Assembly (NCBI RefSeq): GCF_016908515.1
Contig: NZ_JAFBEA010000010.1
Location: 62,001-126,000 of the forward strand
Length of the DNA: 64,000 nt
Source of the DNA: Virgibacillus halotolerans
GTDB taxonomy: Bacteria; Bacillota; Bacilli; Bacillales; Amphibacillaceae
Direction of reading: 5' to 3'
The translations under genes were made by a program, and so were the position numbers. Positions 18,316 to 31,648 of this stretch are shown piece by piece; position 1 is the stretch's first letter, and each line of letters begins with the position of its first letter. Under the pieces are notes generated by a model that saw only the letters and a program-made list of their open reading frames with translations, was not told the origin of the DNA and did not search any database.

Positions 18316-19266
18316 ATGGAAAAAATAAATGAATTTTATACCTATCTAAATTGCCAACAAACTGCACAACACTATTTATTTCAGTGCTATCAAAAAATAC
18401 CTGGGATTGACGCTGTTACAAAGAGCTATGAAAATTGTAATGCATTTATGTATTATCTTGACCACGGGAACCGATTTTATGAAAATAGTGGAAAAGTCGA
18501 TCTATTCGCACGTCCTGTATTACTGTTCTACGGCATGATTCACTTGCTTAAAGCCTGTCTTTTAACAAAACGCCCCAGTTATCCGGAATCAACTGCACTT
18601 TTAGCACACGGCGTTTCAGCAAGGAAGCGAAAAAGAAAAAATTACACCTTTATGAAAGATGAAGTGAAAGTGCAGCATCATGGGCTATTCCCTTACTGTG
18701 CAGAGCATTTATTTTCCAACAGGCAATTACCATTTGAAAAGATTGATATGGGAAAATTATTTTCCTTGATTCCTGAATTGAATCACTTGTTCACTTTTCA
18801 AGATAATGAACAAATGGTTGTAGTCAGTACGGTGGGATCACGTTTTTTCCAGTTTCCAGTACAGCTATTAGACAGTTACCATTTAACAGCAAGTGCATTT
18901 AAAAAGCGTTTAGCAACACATCTACCAGAAATAAAACAATTGGAACTTGATGATTCGCATATACAATTAGAACTTACCAAGCCGCTCGACACAATAGATG
19001 GTCCTTTTTATGTTCACACCAATAAAGATATTTACTTCCCGATGGATCGAGAACATTTTTTACCACTTCCTGAAGTAATGGTACACTATTTACTTTTATA
19101 TAATCTGAGTATGCTGTGTCGTTACGAACCCGAATGGTGGGGAGATCTGTTGGTCACAAAGTCAGATATTGACTATCCATTTATCGTACGATTTTTACAA
19201 CTTACAGCAAATAAAATTCCTTTATTACTTGGTATGGAATTGCATCAACAACTGAACAAAAAATAG
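18316..19266 (+). CDS. yaaC: YaaC-like protein of unknown function
   Basis: A 316-residue soluble protein without a known catalytic motif; it matches YaaC by sequence feel and by position between gyrA and guaB on the strand opposite to both. Notable segments are ARPVLLFYGMIHLLKACL, HGVSARKRKR and the EPEWWGDLL motif near the C-terminus. AGGAGGGTGGAG precedes the start. Function is unknown. It is transcribed against the replication fork. Confidence 0.8.
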   Translation: MEKINEFYTYLNCQQTAQHYLFQCYQKIPGIDAVTKSYENCNAFMYYLDHGNRFYENSGKVDLFARPVLLFYGMIHLLKACLLTKRPSYPESTALLAHGVSARKRKRKNYTFMKDEVKVQHHGLFPYCAEHLFSNRQLPFEKIDMGKLFSLIPELNHLFTFQDNEQMVVVSTVGSRFFQFPVQLLDSYHLTASAFKKRLATHLPEIKQLELDDSHIQLELTKPLDTIDGPFYVHTNKDIYFPMDREHFLPLPEVMVHYLLLYNLSMLCRYEPEWWGDLLVTKSDIDYPFIVRFLQLTANKIPLLLGMELHQQLNKK

Positions 19267-19313
19267 GGTGACACAAGCAAAGAATGATTAAATTCCCTTA
19301 CTGCGTGTCACCC
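19257..19313 (-). terminator. intrinsic terminator of gyrA
   Basis: GGGTGACAC and GTGTCACCC flank a long loop just after both gyrA and yaaC. On the minus strand it is followed by ATTTTTT, so it serves gyrA; no T tract is seen for the plus direction. Confidence 0.8.
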
Positions 19314-19336
19314 TGAATCAAAAGTCTATCAGCTAT

Positions 19337-21865
19337 TTATTCTTCTGTCTTATCATCTGAATCAGTCTCGTTGTTGGTTTCCTCACTGGATTCAGTTGTT
19401 TCTTCTACAATTTCTTCTACCGTTTCTTCTTCTTCATGCTCAACAATCGCAACGGTTGCCACTTCCTCTGCCTCATGCAGGCGAATTAAACGAACACCCA
19501 TTGTATTTCGACCCGTTTCCGATATTTCTGCTACCGGAATACGAATTAATACACCTGCTACAGTAATTAGCATTAAATCTTCTTCTTCTCCTGTAACATC
19601 TTTAACCGCGACAACTTCTCCGGTTTTATCTGATAACTTACACGTGAAAATACCTTTACCGCCACGATTTGTAATCCGATATTCTGATTCAGGTGTCTGT
19701 TTCCCATATCCCTTATTTGTAATATGAAGGATGTTAGAACCTTCCTCAATAATTTCCATGGAAACCACTTCATCTTCGCCACGTAAAGAGATGCCCTTTA
19801 CTCCAGCTGCATTTCTTCCCATCGATCGGATCTGATCTTCCTCAAAACGAATGAGATAACCATTTTTGGTTGCAATCATCATATGTTTATTACCATCCGT
19901 TAAGCGAACAGAAATCAGTTCATCCTCTCCGCGCAGTCCCACAGCAATTAAGCCACCTTTACGGATATTGGCAAATTGGGCCAGTGTCGTCCGCTTAGAA
20001 ATTCCATATTTTGTCGTAAAGAATAAGTAATTCTCTTCACTAAATTCACTAACAGATATCACTGCATTAATCCATTCATCTTTTTCAATCTGCAGCATAT
20101 TAATGATTGGAATCCCTTTTGCTGTTCGACTAAATTCAGGAACCTCATAACCTTTTGCCCGGTAAACTTTACCTTTATTTGTAAAGAAAAGTACCGTATC
20201 ATGTGTGGAGGTGGATACAAGATGTTCTACAAAATCATCTTCATTCGTACCCATTCCCTGGATACCACGGCCACCACGTTTTTGCGTTCGATAGGTGGAT
20301 GATGGTAGACGTTTAATGTAACCTTGATGGGTTAAAGTGATCACAATACTTTCCTCTGGAATTAAATCTTCATCTTCAAAAAATCCGATACCACCAGAGA
20401 CGATTTCTGTACGACGTTCATCATTAAAACGCTCTTTAATTTCCGTAAGCTCTTCACGGATAATTTCGAGTACCTTTTCCTCATTCGCTAAAATAGCTTT
20501 CAATTCACCAATCAGCTGCATCAGTTCATCATATTCATTTTCTATCTTTTCACGCTCTAATCCTGTTAGACGTTGTAAACGCATATCTAAAATTGCCTGT
20601 GCCTGCTTTTCTGATAGCTCAAATCTTTCTATCAAACCTTCACGGGCAATATCAGCTGTTTTAGAATTACGGATTAGCGCAATCACTTCATCCAAGTGAT
20701 CCAGGGCAATACGCAAACCTTCTAAAATATGTGCACGTGCTTCTGCCTTTCGTAGTTCAAAGGCAGTACGTCGTTTAATGATTACTTTTTGGTGCTCCAA
20801 ATAATGCTCTAAACATTGTTTAATGTTCAATACCTTTGGCTGACCATCAACTAATGCCAGTGTGTTTATGCCAAATGTCGTTTGTAAAGCTGTATACTTG
20901 AACAGATTATTTAAAACTACATTTCCGTTGGCATCACGACGCAATTCCATCACGATACGCATGCCGTTACGGTCCGACTCATCACGTAAATCTGTAATGC
21001 CTTCAATCCGTTTATCACGGACAAGTTCTGCTATTTTTTCAATCAATTTTGCTTTATTAACCTGGTATGGTAGCTCTGTGACAAGGATTGTTTCCTTCCC
21101 GTTCTTCTCCTCTTCAATATCTACCTTTGCCCGAATCGTAACAGACCCTTTACCTGTTTCAAATGCTCTACGAATCCCACTTCTGCCTAGTATTTGTCCG
21201 GCAGTCGGGAAGTCCGGTCCATAAATATGATTCTCCATTAATTCATCAATTGTAATTTCAGGATCCCGACTGATAGCTAAAACAGCATCAATTGTTTCAC
21301 CTAAATTATGTGGTGGTATATTTGTCGCCATACCTACTGCGATACCTGATGTTCCGTTAACAATCAAGTTCGGAAAACGAGCAGGGAATACAACTGGTTC
21401 ACGCTCTGAACCATCATAGTTATCCTGATAATCGATTGTATCCTTATTGATGTCACGTAATAGTTCCATCGATATTTTGGACATTCTCGCTTCTGTATAA
21501 CGCATTGCTGCTGCTGAGTCTCCGTCAACGGATCCAAAGTTACCATGGCCGTCTACAAGCATATAACGATAACTAAAATCTTGAGCCATCCGTACCATTG
21601 TTTCATACACTGCTGAATCACCATGTGGATGATACTTACCGATGACTTCTCCAACAATACGTGCTGACTTTTTATGTGCCTTATCCGAATGCATTCCTAA
21701 ATCGTTCATTGCGTATAAAATACGGCGATGAACTGGTTTTAACCCGTCACGTACATCGGGTAATGCCCGCGCCACAATAACACTCATTGCATAATCAAGA
21801 AAGGATGTACGCATTTCTTTACTAATATTTATTTCCTTAACATTTTGACGTTCTTCCTCTGCCAT
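19337..21865 (-). CDS. gyrA: DNA gyrase subunit A
   Basis: An 842-residue type II topoisomerase subunit that cuts and rejoins DNA to add negative supercoils. The catalytic Tyr123 lies in [11 protein letters not shown]. The quinolone-determining region [10 protein letters not shown] has Ser84 and Glu88, the usual susceptible residues. The GyrA box [11 protein letters not shown] begins the C-terminal beta-pinwheel. The extreme C-terminus is a long acidic Glu/Thr/Ser tail. TAGGAGGT precedes the start. It follows gyrB after a 139-nt structured gap. Confidence 0.98.
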   Translation of the reverse strand: MAEEERQNVKEINISKEMRTSFLDYAMSVIVARALPDVRDGLKPVHRRILYAMNDLGMHSDKAHKKSARIVGEVIGKYHPHGDSAVYETMVRMAQDFSYRYMLVDGHGNFGSVDGDSAAAMRYTEARMSKISMELLRDINKDTIDYQDNYDGSEREPVVFPARFPNLIVNGTSGIAVGMATNIPPHNLGETIDAVLAISRDPEITIDELMENHIYGPDFPTAGQILGRSGIRRAFETGKGSVTIRAKVDIEEEKNGKETILVTELPYQVNKAKLIEKIAELVRDKRIEGITDLRDESDRNGMRIVMELRRDANGNVVLNNLFKYTALQTTFGINTLALVDGQPKVLNIKQCLEHYLEHQKVIIKRRTAFELRKAEARAHILEGLRIALDHLDEVIALIRNSKTADIAREGLIERFELSEKQAQAILDMRLQRLTGLEREKIENEYDELMQLIGELKAILANEEKVLEIIREELTEIKERFNDERRTEIVSGGIGFFEDEDLIPEESIVITLTHQGYIKRLPSSTYRTQKRGGRGIQGMGTNEDDFVEHLVSTSTHDTVLFFTNKGKVYRAKGYEVPEFSRTAKGIPIINMLQIEKDEWINAVISVSEFSEENYLFFTTKYGISKRTTLAQFANIRKGGLIAVGLRGEDELISVRLTDGNKHMMIATKNGYLIRFEEDQIRSMGRNAAGVKGISLRGEDEVVSMEIIEEGSNILHITNKGYGKQTPESEYRITNRGGKGIFTCKLSDKTGEVVAVKDVTGEEEDLMLITVAGVLIRIPVAEISETGRNTMGVRLIRLHEAEEVATVAIVEHEEEETVEEIVEETTESSEETNNETDSDDKTEE

Positions 21866-21942
21866 TACAATTTACCTCCTATCACTAACTACTCGAGAAG
21901 ATAGTGATTTACAATATGCCACAACTTCTTTGTTTTTTTGAT

Positions 21943-21995
21943 GGAGTACCGTCATCGGGCTCTTGAGCCCAACGTTGGCACTCCCCATGTCGGGG
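21943..21995 (-). other. structured gyrB-gyrA spacer with two competing hairpins
   Basis: GGAGT (21943-21947) can pair with ACTCC (21980-21984), enclosing a perfect GGGCTC/GAGCCC stem (21957-21970). CCCC (21983-21986) can instead pair with GGGG (21992-21995). The two outer pairings share bases 21983-21984, so they exclude each other. There is no T tract after them on the transcribed strand, so this is not a plain terminator. Confidence 0.5.
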
Positions 21996-22004
21996 CGCTT
22001 TTAG

Positions 22005-24246
<2,242 letters not shown>

Positions 24247-24262
24247 GAAAGACCCCCCTTAC

Positions 24263-25375
24263 TTATGTATCTATTTTTCCACTTTCAACATGAAACATTT
24301 CTGCTTTCCGCAATGTTTCATGGTTAATTCCATCAACACTGGTGGTGGATACAAAGGTTTGAACCTTTCCTTGAATGGTATTTAATAAATGGGATTGCCT
24401 AAAATCATCTAATTCACTTAACACATCATCGAGCAGTAATATCGGATATTCGCCAACTTCTTTGTAAATCAGTTCTATCTCTGCCAGTTTTACTGATAAT
24501 GCCGTTGTTCGTTGCTGTCCCTGGGAACCGTACGTTTGAACATCTTTACCATTGACATAAAATACGAGATCATCCCGGTGCGGTCCAATCAGCGTCGTTC
24601 CACGGTCGATCTCTTTGTCTTTCATCTCATGAAATTTATTTAGGTAGATAGTTTCTATTTTCTCCTTATTTGCCTCTTCTGATACTTCTATTGTCGAATT
24701 ATATTTAATTTCGAGCGTTTCTAACTCCCGACTAATCCCGCGATGGATGGGACTTGCCCATTCACGCAACATTTCCAAGAAAATGAATCGCCTTTCCAGC
24801 AATGTTGCAGCATGTTCAATCAACTGATCTGTTAAAACCTGTAACATGGTCATATCCGTGCTATTTCTGCGCTGCATTTGTTTTAATAAATGGTTTCGCT
24901 GTTTCAGTACCTTTTGATACTGCGCTAAATGATAGATATATCTTGGTTGAATTTGACCAAGCTCCATATCAATAAAACGTCTTCTGATTCGCGGCGCACC
25001 TTTAACTAAAGTTAAATCTTCTGGAGCAAACATTACGACATTCAACGCACCAATATAATCACTTAAACGCCTTTGTTCAAGATGATTTAATTTGGCCTTT
25101 TTTCCTTTTGTGGAAACAACCACTTCGAGTGGGAAGGTTTGCGTTCGTTTCGTTATTCTACCTTCTATTTTAGCATATTCTTTGTCCCACATGATCAATT
25201 CTTTTTCTTTTGAAGTACGATGGGATTTTGTAAAAGCCAAAACATAAATTGCTTCCATCATATTTGTTTTTCCTTGGGCATTTTCTCCGATAATTACGTT
25301 GACTTTATCATCAAATCGGATATCTAGTTGCGCATAGTTCCGATAATTTTTTAATTGTAATTGTTCGATATGCAT
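24263..25375 (-). CDS. recF: DNA replication and repair protein RecF
   Basis: A 370-residue SMC-like ATPase that helps load RecA at gaps. The Walker [10 protein letters not shown] is at residues 30-38, the signature region is [18 protein letters not shown], and Walker B/D-loop reads [13 protein letters not shown]. It lies in the dnaN-yaaA-recF-remB-gyrB order. Confidence 0.96.
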   Translation of the reverse strand: MHIEQLQLKNYRNYAQLDIRFDDKVNVIIGENAQGKTNMMEAIYVLAFTKSHRTSKEKELIMWDKEYAKIEGRITKRTQTFPLEVVVSTKGKKAKLNHLEQRRLSDYIGALNVVMFAPEDLTLVKGAPRIRRRFIDMELGQIQPRYIYHLAQYQKVLKQRNHLLKQMQRRNSTDMTMLQVLTDQLIEHAATLLERRFIFLEMLREWASPIHRGISRELETLEIKYNSTIEVSEEANKEKIETIYLNKFHEMKDKEIDRGTTLIGPHRDDLVFYVNGKDVQTYGSQGQQRTTALSVKLAEIELIYKEVGEYPILLLDDVLSELDDFRQSHLLNTIQGKVQTFVSTTSVDGINHETLRKAEMFHVESGKIDT

Positions 25376-25404
25376 GCAAATTCCTCATTTTTTTCTAATA
25401 CGTA

Positions 25405-25626
25405 CTAATCGCCTTTTCCCACTATAAAAGATCCGGCTCCCTCTATCTCTACTATGTCGTCTGGATAAAGCTTTCTTCCTCGGCGATGCTCTATCTCACT
25501 ATTTACGACAACACCTTCATCTTGTAGGTATGCTTTTATCATGCCACCGGATTCAAATACGTTCGCCAGTTTCATAAATTGTCCCAAAGTGATATACGCC
25601 GTATTTATGTTAATTTGTTCATGCAT
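25405..25626 (-). CDS. yaaA: S4-domain RNA-binding protein YaaA/RlbA
   Basis: A 73-residue S4-like domain protein (LGQFMKLANVFESGG.IK, then V.VNSEIEHRRGRKLYPDD). Small S4 proteins of this type are always found between dnaN and recF in Bacillus and are thought to act in ribosome or RNA biology. The ORF is 29 nt upstream of recF and likely co-transcribed with it. The dnaN terminator lies upstream. Confidence 0.9.
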   Translation of the reverse strand: MHEQININTAYITLGQFMKLANVFESGGMIKAYLQDEGVVVNSEIEHRRGRKLYPDDIVEIEGAGSFIVGKGD

Positions 25627-25785
25627 TTAACTCACCAATCTTTTTTTGTTTTGCCAAAGCAAAAATTTTACGTGCATCTTAAAAAGTCCTTACATCTATT
25701 TTACTAAAGATTTGTGATTAATGGAAGGTAAACCCTATATTTCTTTAAAAAACGCTTAAATCGTCTTAAAATCACTTTTGAAATA

Positions 25786-25824
25786 GTAAAAAGCTCTTAC
25801 CTTAATCAGATAAGAGCTTTTTAC
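25786..25824 (-). terminator. intrinsic terminator downstream of dnaN
   Basis: GTAAAAAGCTCTTA pairs perfectly with TAAGAGCTTTTTAC over 14 bp with an 11-nt loop. It would separate the dnaA-dnaN transcript from yaaA-recF. Confidence 0.8.
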
Positions 25825-25831
25825 AACATTT

Positions 25832-26968
25832 TTAGTAAGTACGGACGGGCAGAATTAATTGGGTAATTGGATCATCATTTGCCGGTCGAATAATAAAGGG
25901 GCGCATTGCACCAGTAAATTCTATTTTAACTTCTTCATATTCAATTGCTTTGAGTGCATCGATCATATATTTGGAGCTAAATGAAATTTTTAATTCTTCT
26001 CCTTCTATCGATTGAACATTTACTTCCTCTGCGACTGTTCCTACCTCTGGAGAATTACTTGTAATTTCGACCAGTTGATCACCTTTTGTTGTTAAACGAA
26101 CAACATTATTTCGCTCTTCTTTCGCAAGAAGTGATGCACGATCAATTGTACTTAACAGTTCTTTTGTTTTTACATGTATCACTGTTTTACTATGATCTGG
26201 GATCAAACGGGATGTTTCCGGATAATTGCCATCAAGCAGACGGGATAAGAAATTTAAATGCTTGGTCCGGAACAGGATTTGATTGTTGGTTACACTTATT
26301 TCGACCATTTCCTCAGTATCATCTAAAATTTTATTTAATTCGTTCAGGCTTTTTCCAGGTACAACGACACTAGGTAATTCTGATTGGCCTTCTTTAATTG
26401 GAATTTCTCTTGATGCTAATCGGTGACTATCTGTTGCTGTAAAGTTTAGTGTATTGTTTTCTAGTTTAAAGTGAACACCAGTTAAAATGGGACGTGTTTC
26501 CATTGTAGAAACAGCAAAAACAGTTTGTTTGATCAAACTTTTTAATAGATCTGTAGGCATTTCAAAACTATCATCTGTTTGTAACTTAGGAAGATGTGGA
26601 TATTCTTCTGCATCCTGCCCATTTAAATTAAATTCTGCTTTACCGGAACGTATAGTTACTTTTAAACTTTCATCGACTTCGAGTTCAACTGTTTTTTCTG
26701 GTAGTTTTCGTACAATATCAGGGAAATATTTAGCATGCAGGACAACATTACCTTCCTCAATTTGTTCTACATTAACAATACCATTATCTTCTGCTGGAAT
26801 ATAAGATTCAATGGAAATGTCTGAATCACTGCCTGTTAATGTAATACCATGTTGCCTTGCTTCAATTTTCATCCCTGTCAAAATTGGAATCACTGTTCTT
26901 GAAGAGATTGCTTTCATTACATCTTGTACACTCTCAATCAACTGATCACGTTGAATTATAAATTTCAT
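25832..26968 (-). CDS. dnaN: DNA polymerase III beta sliding clamp
   Basis: A 378-residue clamp of three repeated domains that tethers the replicative polymerase to DNA. It begins MKFIIQRDQLIESVQDV and ends PITQLILPVRTY, the normal ends for this family. AGGAGGAT precedes the start. The gene follows dnaA after the 220-nt unwinding region. Confidence 0.98.
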   Translation of the reverse strand: MKFIIQRDQLIESVQDVMKAISSRTVIPILTGMKIEARQHGITLTGSDSDISIESYIPAEDNGIVNVEQIEEGNVVLHAKYFPDIVRKLPEKTVELEVDESLKVTIRSGKAEFNLNGQDAEEYPHLPKLQTDDSFEMPTDLLKSLIKQTVFAVSTMETRPILTGVHFKLENNTLNFTATDSHRLASREIPIKEGQSELPSVVVPGKSLNELNKILDDTEEMVEISVTNNQILFRTKHLNFLSRLLDGNYPETSRLIPDHSKTVIHVKTKELLSTIDRASLLAKEERNNVVRLTTKGDQLVEITSNSPEVGTVAEEVNVQSIEGEELKISFSSKYMIDALKAIEYEEVKIEFTGAMRPFIIRPANDDPITQLILPVRTY

Positions 26969-27000
26969 TCTTAAAATCCTCCTAGTGGAAGTTCTTTATA

Positions 27001-27152
27001 TTTATTTTTATTAATAAAATATAGTAATAATAGTAATAAGGCCTGTGGGTATGTGGATAAGTGGGTAAGCCCTTTTGACATCACACTTATACACATGTGG
27101 ATAAAGTGTGTGTGAGTTTGCGTGGTTTTACACACTATACACATGTTGATAA
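27001..27152 (-). other. oriC unwinding region in the dnaA-dnaN spacer
   Basis: Read from dnaA toward dnaN, the DnaA boxes are TTATCAACA (27152-27144), TTATCCACA (27104-27096), TGTGTATAA (27095-27087) and TTATCCACA (27060-27052). After the last box comes a GC-rich patch (CCCACAGGCC), then repeated 3-nt units at 27040-27021 that fit DnaA-trios (complement 3'-AATAATGATAATAATGAT-5'), then an AT-only stretch. This is the arrangement of the Bacillus basal unwinding system. Confidence 0.82.
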
Positions 27153-27188
27153 ATGTATTTTTGAACACAGACCGGAAAATACAATCTA

Positions 27189-28535
27189 TTAAAATGTTTT
27201 CAGTTCCTCTTTAATTTCTTCTAATTCCCTATTTAAATTGGTGTCGTCCACTAATAGCTTTGATATTTTCTCATGGGCATGGATAACAGTTGTATGGTCA
27301 CGACCACCGAATTCCTCGCCAATTTTCGGTAAAGAGAAGTCCGTTAATTCTCGAGATAAATACATCGCAATTTGTCTCGGAAAAGCGATAGATCTCGTCC
27401 GTTTTTTCGCAGCAAAGTCTTCTAAACGGATATTATACTTTTCTCCGACAATTTCTTGAATACCTTTAATGGTAACAACCCGTGGCTTATTGCTGGGAAT
27501 AATATCTTTTAACGCATCCGCAGCAAGTGCTGCATCGATATCCTGATTTACTAAAGAGGAATAGGCCACAACCCGAATTAATGCGCCTTCCAATTCTCTT
27601 ATGTTTGTATCAATTTGATTGGCAATATAGAGCATCACTTCACTAGGAATATCTAGCCCTTCCGCTTTTGCTTTTTTAGTCAAAATTGCAATCCGTGTTT
27701 CTAAATCCGGTGGTGTTATATCTGTGATCAATCCCCATTCAAATCGGGAACGTAAGCGATCTTCCAATGTAGGGATTTCTTTTGGAGGTCGATCACTGGA
27801 AATAATAATTTGTTTATTTTCTTCATGTAATGCATTAAATGTGTGGAAAAATTCCTCCTGGGTCGATTCCTTGCCGGCTATAAATTGAATATCATCAATT
27901 AATAGTACATCGACATTCCGATATTTATTGCGGAAACTTGTCGTTTTGTTATCCATAATGGCATTAATGAATTCATTCGTAAATTTCTCAGATGACAAAT
28001 AAACGACATTCGCATTCGGATCATGTTCTCGTACATAGTGTCCAATTGCATGCATTAAATGTGTTTTACCAAGACCGACACCACCATAAATAAATAATGG
28101 GTTATATGCTTTAGCAGGCGCTTCTGCCACAGCTAGTGAAGCCGCATGTGCAAAACGATTTCCTGCACCAATGACAAACGTGTCAAACGTATATTTGGGG
28201 TTTAACATTGTTTTGGGGGCCTCATTCCCATTAGCTAAATCTTTTTTCGGTTTTGTTTGTGTGTCTATTTCATCTGTAGCTGTATCTGCATCTGGAATAA
28301 TAAATTTAGTAGCCAAGCTTGCTCCAGTTATCTCTTCTAATACATTAGAGATGAGATTGGTATATTGATTTTCCAGCCAGTCCCGCGCAAAATGATTAGG
28401 GGCCGAAATAATAATCGTATTTTCTTCTAGTTTGACTGCTTTTGTGCTTTTTAGCCACGTATCAAAGCTTGGTTTACTAATTTTTTCTTCGATTTTCTCT
28501 AACGTAGCAACCCATAACTCTTCTATATTTTCCAT
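27189..28535 (-). CDS. dnaA: chromosomal replication initiator protein DnaA
   Basis: A 448-residue AAA+ initiator. Domain I is residues 1-80 and a short polar linker follows. Walker A GGVGLGKT is at residues 151-158 and Walker B is [12 protein letters not shown]. The DNA-binding helix-turn-helix of domain IV carries the signature [16 protein letters not shown]. It binds the boxes on both sides of its own gene and probably represses its own transcription. The linker (about 85-110) is short, as in Bacillus. Confidence 0.98.
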   Translation of the reverse strand: MENIEELWVATLEKIEEKISKPSFDTWLKSTKAVKLEENTIIISAPNHFARDWLENQYTNLISNVLEEITGASLATKFIIPDADTATDEIDTQTKPKKDLANGNEAPKTMLNPKYTFDTFVIGAGNRFAHAASLAVAEAPAKAYNPLFIYGGVGLGKTHLMHAIGHYVREHDPNANVVYLSSEKFTNEFINAIMDNKTTSFRNKYRNVDVLLIDDIQFIAGKESTQEEFFHTFNALHEENKQIIISSDRPPKEIPTLEDRLRSRFEWGLITDITPPDLETRIAILTKKAKAEGLDIPSEVMLYIANQIDTNIRELEGALIRVVAYSSLVNQDIDAALAADALKDIIPSNKPRVVTIKGIQEIVGEKYNIRLEDFAAKKRTRSIAFPRQIAMYLSRELTDFSLPKIGEEFGGRDHTTVIHAHEKISKLLVDDTNLNRELEEIKEELKTF

Positions 28536-28559
28536 TCTAGTTTCACTCCCTTCCTTTTT

Positions 28560-29015
28560 TGAATGATGACAAAAAAGGCCTCTCTCAATCTTTAAAACGA
28601 TGGAAAGGCATGTACAAAATAATATAATTGAATGATTTATACATTATTTATGAAATATGTTTTTATAGATGCTGTGGATAGAATAACTTTATGATATCAT
28701 ACTTGTAATAAGTTTATACACGTTATCCACAATGCTGTTGAAAGTTTTATAAAAGGGCTGTAAATAAGTATCCACAGCTTATCCACAGTTTGTGGATAAC
28801 ATAAATGCCCGACATAGATTTCCACAGTTTAAAACATAAACATAATACCAAATAAAAGCACATAATGCAAAGGTTTTTCGACAGTTATCCACAAAACGCA
28901 ACACCTGTATACGAAAACTATTCACAGGGTGAGAAGTTGTGGTTATCTTGTCGATATATGGTGTGGATAGAAAAATAATAGGAAAATATCATAAACAGAG
29001 CCTGTGGATAGTATG
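28560..29015. other. oriC DnaA-box clusters between dnaA and rpmH
   Basis: Eight boxes are visible: TGTGGATAG 28673-28681, TTATCCACA 28723-28731, GTATCCACA 28768-28776, TTATCCACA 28779-28787, TGTGGATAA 28791-28799, TTATCCACA 28885-28893, TGTGGATAG 28962-28970 and 29003-29011. A perfect Spo0A-type box TTCGACA (28877-28883) touches the box at 28885, and a near match TGTCGAT is at 28949-28955. The region corresponds to the upstream incA/incB part of a bipartite Bacillus origin. Confidence 0.93.
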
Positions 29016-29065
29016 GAAACATAATAAATAAAGGGAAAATTAATTTGGGAAAAATAAAATGAAAG

Positions 29066-29095
29066 TTGACAGATGACATTGCTTTTACGTATAAT
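29066..29095 (+). promoter_or_regulatory. sigma-A promoter of rpmH
   Basis: A perfect TTGACA (29066-29071) and a perfect TATAAT (29090-29095) are separated by 18 nt, 80 nt before rpmH. Confidence 0.88.
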
Positions 29096-29175
29096 TACAA
29101 AGACTGTCTGGTAATGAAAGATAAGTTTTAGTTTAATTTGGATATTCAAGGATCCCTTGGGGAGGTGCAAGATAA

Positions 29176-29310
<135 letters not shown>

Positions 29311-29338
29311 GCCACTGAAGCGTCAGTGGTCTTTTTTC
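29311..29338 (+). terminator. intrinsic terminator after rpmH
   Basis: CCACTGA and TCAGTGG form a 7-bp stem with a 4-nt loop, followed by TCTTTTTT. Confidence 0.9.
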
Positions 29339-29447
29339 ACTGATAGGGAAATATAACCTATACGGTATAAGGAAATTCAGGGCGTGGTCCATACATGCAG
29401 ATAAACAGTATAAGCGCAGGCTAGCGCCTCTGTTTTAGCCGTTTAGG

Positions 29448-29472
29448 CTCGCCACTTAGCGAGTTTTCTTTT
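29448..29472 (+). terminator. possible second terminator between rpmH and rnpA
   Basis: CTCGC and GCGAG enclose CACTTA and are followed by TTTTCTTTT. The stem is only 5 bp, so this is tentative. Confidence 0.45.
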
Positions 29473-29597
29473 ACTTCATAAAAGCTTTGTTTTTTTATAC
29501 ATTAAACCTTCATAGGGTTAATACTCGATTACCTTTGTATACAAGAGATGGAAAAGGACAAGCTTGTTGATGTTTGAATGTAGTAAAGGTGATTAAA

Positions 29598-29966
29598 ATG
29601 AAAAAACAATTCCGTATTAAAAAAAATAAAGAATTTCAGCTGGCATTTCGGGAAGGTAAGTCATTTGCTAATCGTCAGCTTGTGATTTATTACTTGGAAA
29701 AAACTGAACAGGCACATTTTCGAATTGGTTTATCTGTTGGAAAGAAAATTGGTAATGCAGTCGTTCGTAACCGGATTAAAAGGTATTTACGCAAGGCCTT
29801 CCAGGAATTAGAGGCTGATATCCTACGACCAGCTGATATCGTAATCATCGCTAGAAATCCAACGAATAAAATGGGCTATGAAGAAATAAAAAAAAGTCTT
29901 ATTCATCTATTAAATAGAGAGCGCTTATTACGTAGAAGAACAGTAAGACAAGGGAATAAAGTATAA
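29598..29966 (+). CDS. rnpA: ribonuclease P protein component
   Basis: A 122-residue basic protein that helps the RNase P RNA cleave tRNA 5' leaders. The RNR-type motif is visible as [20 protein letters not shown], and the N-terminus is [16 protein letters not shown]. The start at 29598 follows AAAGGTG; the open frame begins 8 codons earlier without an RBS. Confidence 0.95.
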   Translation: MKKQFRIKKNKEFQLAFREGKSFANRQLVIYYLEKTEQAHFRIGLSVGKKIGNAVVRNRIKRYLRKAFQELEADILRPADIVIIARNPTNKMGYEEIKKSLIHLLNRERLLRRRTVRQGNKV

Positions 29967-30118
29967 AAAAAGAGAGCTTTTATGATAAGTTGGTAAAAAT
30001 ACTCGATTTTTCCTAGGATCTTATATATATTTAAGTTAGCGTAACATTTGAAATGTACTTTAGTATGTCTGTTTTTGGGAGACGATTTGCGTCTTTCCAA
30101 TAGTTAGGAGGAAAAGTT

Positions 30119-30892
30119 TTGCGCAATAAAAAGTTATATTTGCTAATAGCTTTAGTTGTCTTATTAGCAGTTCTTTCCGGTTGTACACAAATAGAACAAC
30201 CAATCACCCCAGACAGTACTGGGTTTTGGAATAAATATTTTGTTTATCCGATGTCTTGGTTTATTACGTTCTTTTCTGACCTGTATAATAATAATTACGG
30301 TTTGGCTATTGTTACAGTAACGATTATCGTTCGTTTAATTCTTTTGCCATTAAACGTGAAACAACTAAGAAGTTCAAAAGCAATGCAAGATATCCAACCA
30401 GAACTGAAAGAAATTCAGAAAAAATACAGCTCGAAAGATGCAAATACACAACAAAAATTACAAGAAGAAACAATGGCTTTATTTCAAAAACATGGTGTAA
30501 ACCCAATTGCTGGTTGTTTACCTATTTTTGTACAAATGCCAATCTTAATTGCAATTTACCACGCAATTATGCGTACAACTGCAATTAAACAAGATACGTT
30601 CCTCTGGTTCCAATTGGGAAGCCCAGATCCGATCTTTTTATTGCCATTGATTGCAGGTGCAGCAACATTCTTGCAACAAAAATTAATGATGGGTGGAAAT
30701 CCAGCAGCACAAAATCCACAAATGAAGGTTATGCTTTATGTTATGCCGATTATGATTACTGTTTTTGCTATTTTCTTCCCATCTGCACTGGCTTTATATT
30801 GGGTAGTAGGTAACGTCTTTATGGTTGCACAAACACTATTTATTCGTAAACCAATGATGAAGGATGCAAGTACAGGAGGAGACAAAAAGTGA
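30119..30892 (+). CDS. yidC: membrane protein insertase YidC1/SpoIIIJ
   Basis: A 257-residue insertase of the YidC/Oxa1 family that places proteins in the cell membrane and, as SpoIIIJ, supports the SpoIIIA channel in sporulation. A lipoprotein signal ends at LSGC (Cys22). Five membrane segments and the conserved groove arginine Arg72 ([10 protein letters not shown]) are visible. The start codon is TTG, preceded by TTAGGAGG. It overlaps jag by 4 nt. Confidence 0.94.
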   Translation: MRNKKLYLLIALVVLLAVLSGCTQIEQPITPDSTGFWNKYFVYPMSWFITFFSDLYNNNYGLAIVTVTIIVRLILLPLNVKQLRSSKAMQDIQPELKEIQKKYSSKDANTQQKLQEETMALFQKHGVNPIAGCLPIFVQMPILIAIYHAIMRTTAIKQDTFLWFQLGSPDPIFLLPLIAGAATFLQQKLMMGGNPAAQNPQMKVMLYVMPIMITVFAIFFPSALALYWVVGNVFMVAQTLFIRKPMMKDASTGGDKK

Positions 30893-31503
30893 AAGAACTA
30901 ACTGCTAGTGGACAAACGGTGGACGAGGCGATCCAATCAGCGTTAGAGCAGTTAAACACAACAAAAGACCAAGTTGAAATTGATGTAATTGATGAAGGTA
31001 AAAAAGGACTACTTGGACTATTTGGATCAAAACGCGCCATTGTAAAAGTGACAATCGCTAAAAATCCGATACAAGAGATAGAGCATTTTATTAAAGAGAT
31101 TACAGACAAGATGAATGTCAATGTTGAAGTTACTACAATTACTAAAGGAAATCATGTTACATTTGAAATGCATGGTGAAAATATTGCATTATTAATTGGT
31201 AAACGTGGACAGACTTTAAATGCACTACAGTATTTAGTGCATTTAGCTTTAAATAAAGATAATAAACAATTTTATACCGTCACATTGGATGCAGAAGGTT
31301 ACCGTGGACGCAGGGAAGAAACATTACGATCCTTAGCATGGAAAATGGCGGATAAAGCGACACGTTTAAACAAAAAGGTCGCACTGGAACCGATGCCTGC
31401 ATTTGAACGTAAAATTATTCATAGTGCATTGCAGAAGCAAGGTAAAGTGTCTACTTATTCTGATGGTGTTGAACCACATCGCCATATTGTTATTAAACCA
31501 TAA
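30889..31503 (+). CDS. jag: RNA-binding protein Jag (SpoIIIJ-associated)
   Basis: A 204-residue cytosolic RNA-binding protein (KhpB/EloR family). The N-terminal Jag domain covers residues 1-50, a KH domain carries [16 protein letters not shown], and the C-terminal R3H domain has [10 protein letters not shown] and [12 protein letters not shown] start with GGAGGAG upstream; the 4-nt overlap with yidC implies coupled translation. In related species it is linked to cell elongation. Confidence 0.94.
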   Translation: MKELTASGQTVDEAIQSALEQLNTTKDQVEIDVIDEGKKGLLGLFGSKRAIVKVTIAKNPIQEIEHFIKEITDKMNVNVEVTTITKGNHVTFEMHGENIALLIGKRGQTLNALQYLVHLALNKDNKQFYTVTLDAEGYRGRREETLRSLAWKMADKATRLNKKVALEPMPAFERKIIHSALQKQGKVSTYSDGVEPHRHIVIKP

Positions 31504-31519
31504 TGGCATAATGGAGCTA

Positions 31520-31554
31520 AAGATCCTGGACATTGTTTCCAGGGTCTTTTTTTG
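31520..31554 (+). terminator. intrinsic terminator after jag
   Basis: AAAGATCCTGGA pairs with TTCCAGGGTCTTT with a G-T pair, followed by a T run. Confidence 0.88.
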
Positions 31555-31648
31555 TCGATAGGGGAAATATAAATGTCAAGAAAATTGGGAAAATAGGATT
31601 AGGAAATCTTATTTGGTCGGTGGATCACATATAAAGGCCTAACTTTCC

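Noticed and set aside
20337-20699. Long serine-rich antisense frames in gyrA, and similar ones in guaB, gyrB and dnaN
   Set aside because: They are complements of conserved coding sequence with codon bias against them and no RBS.
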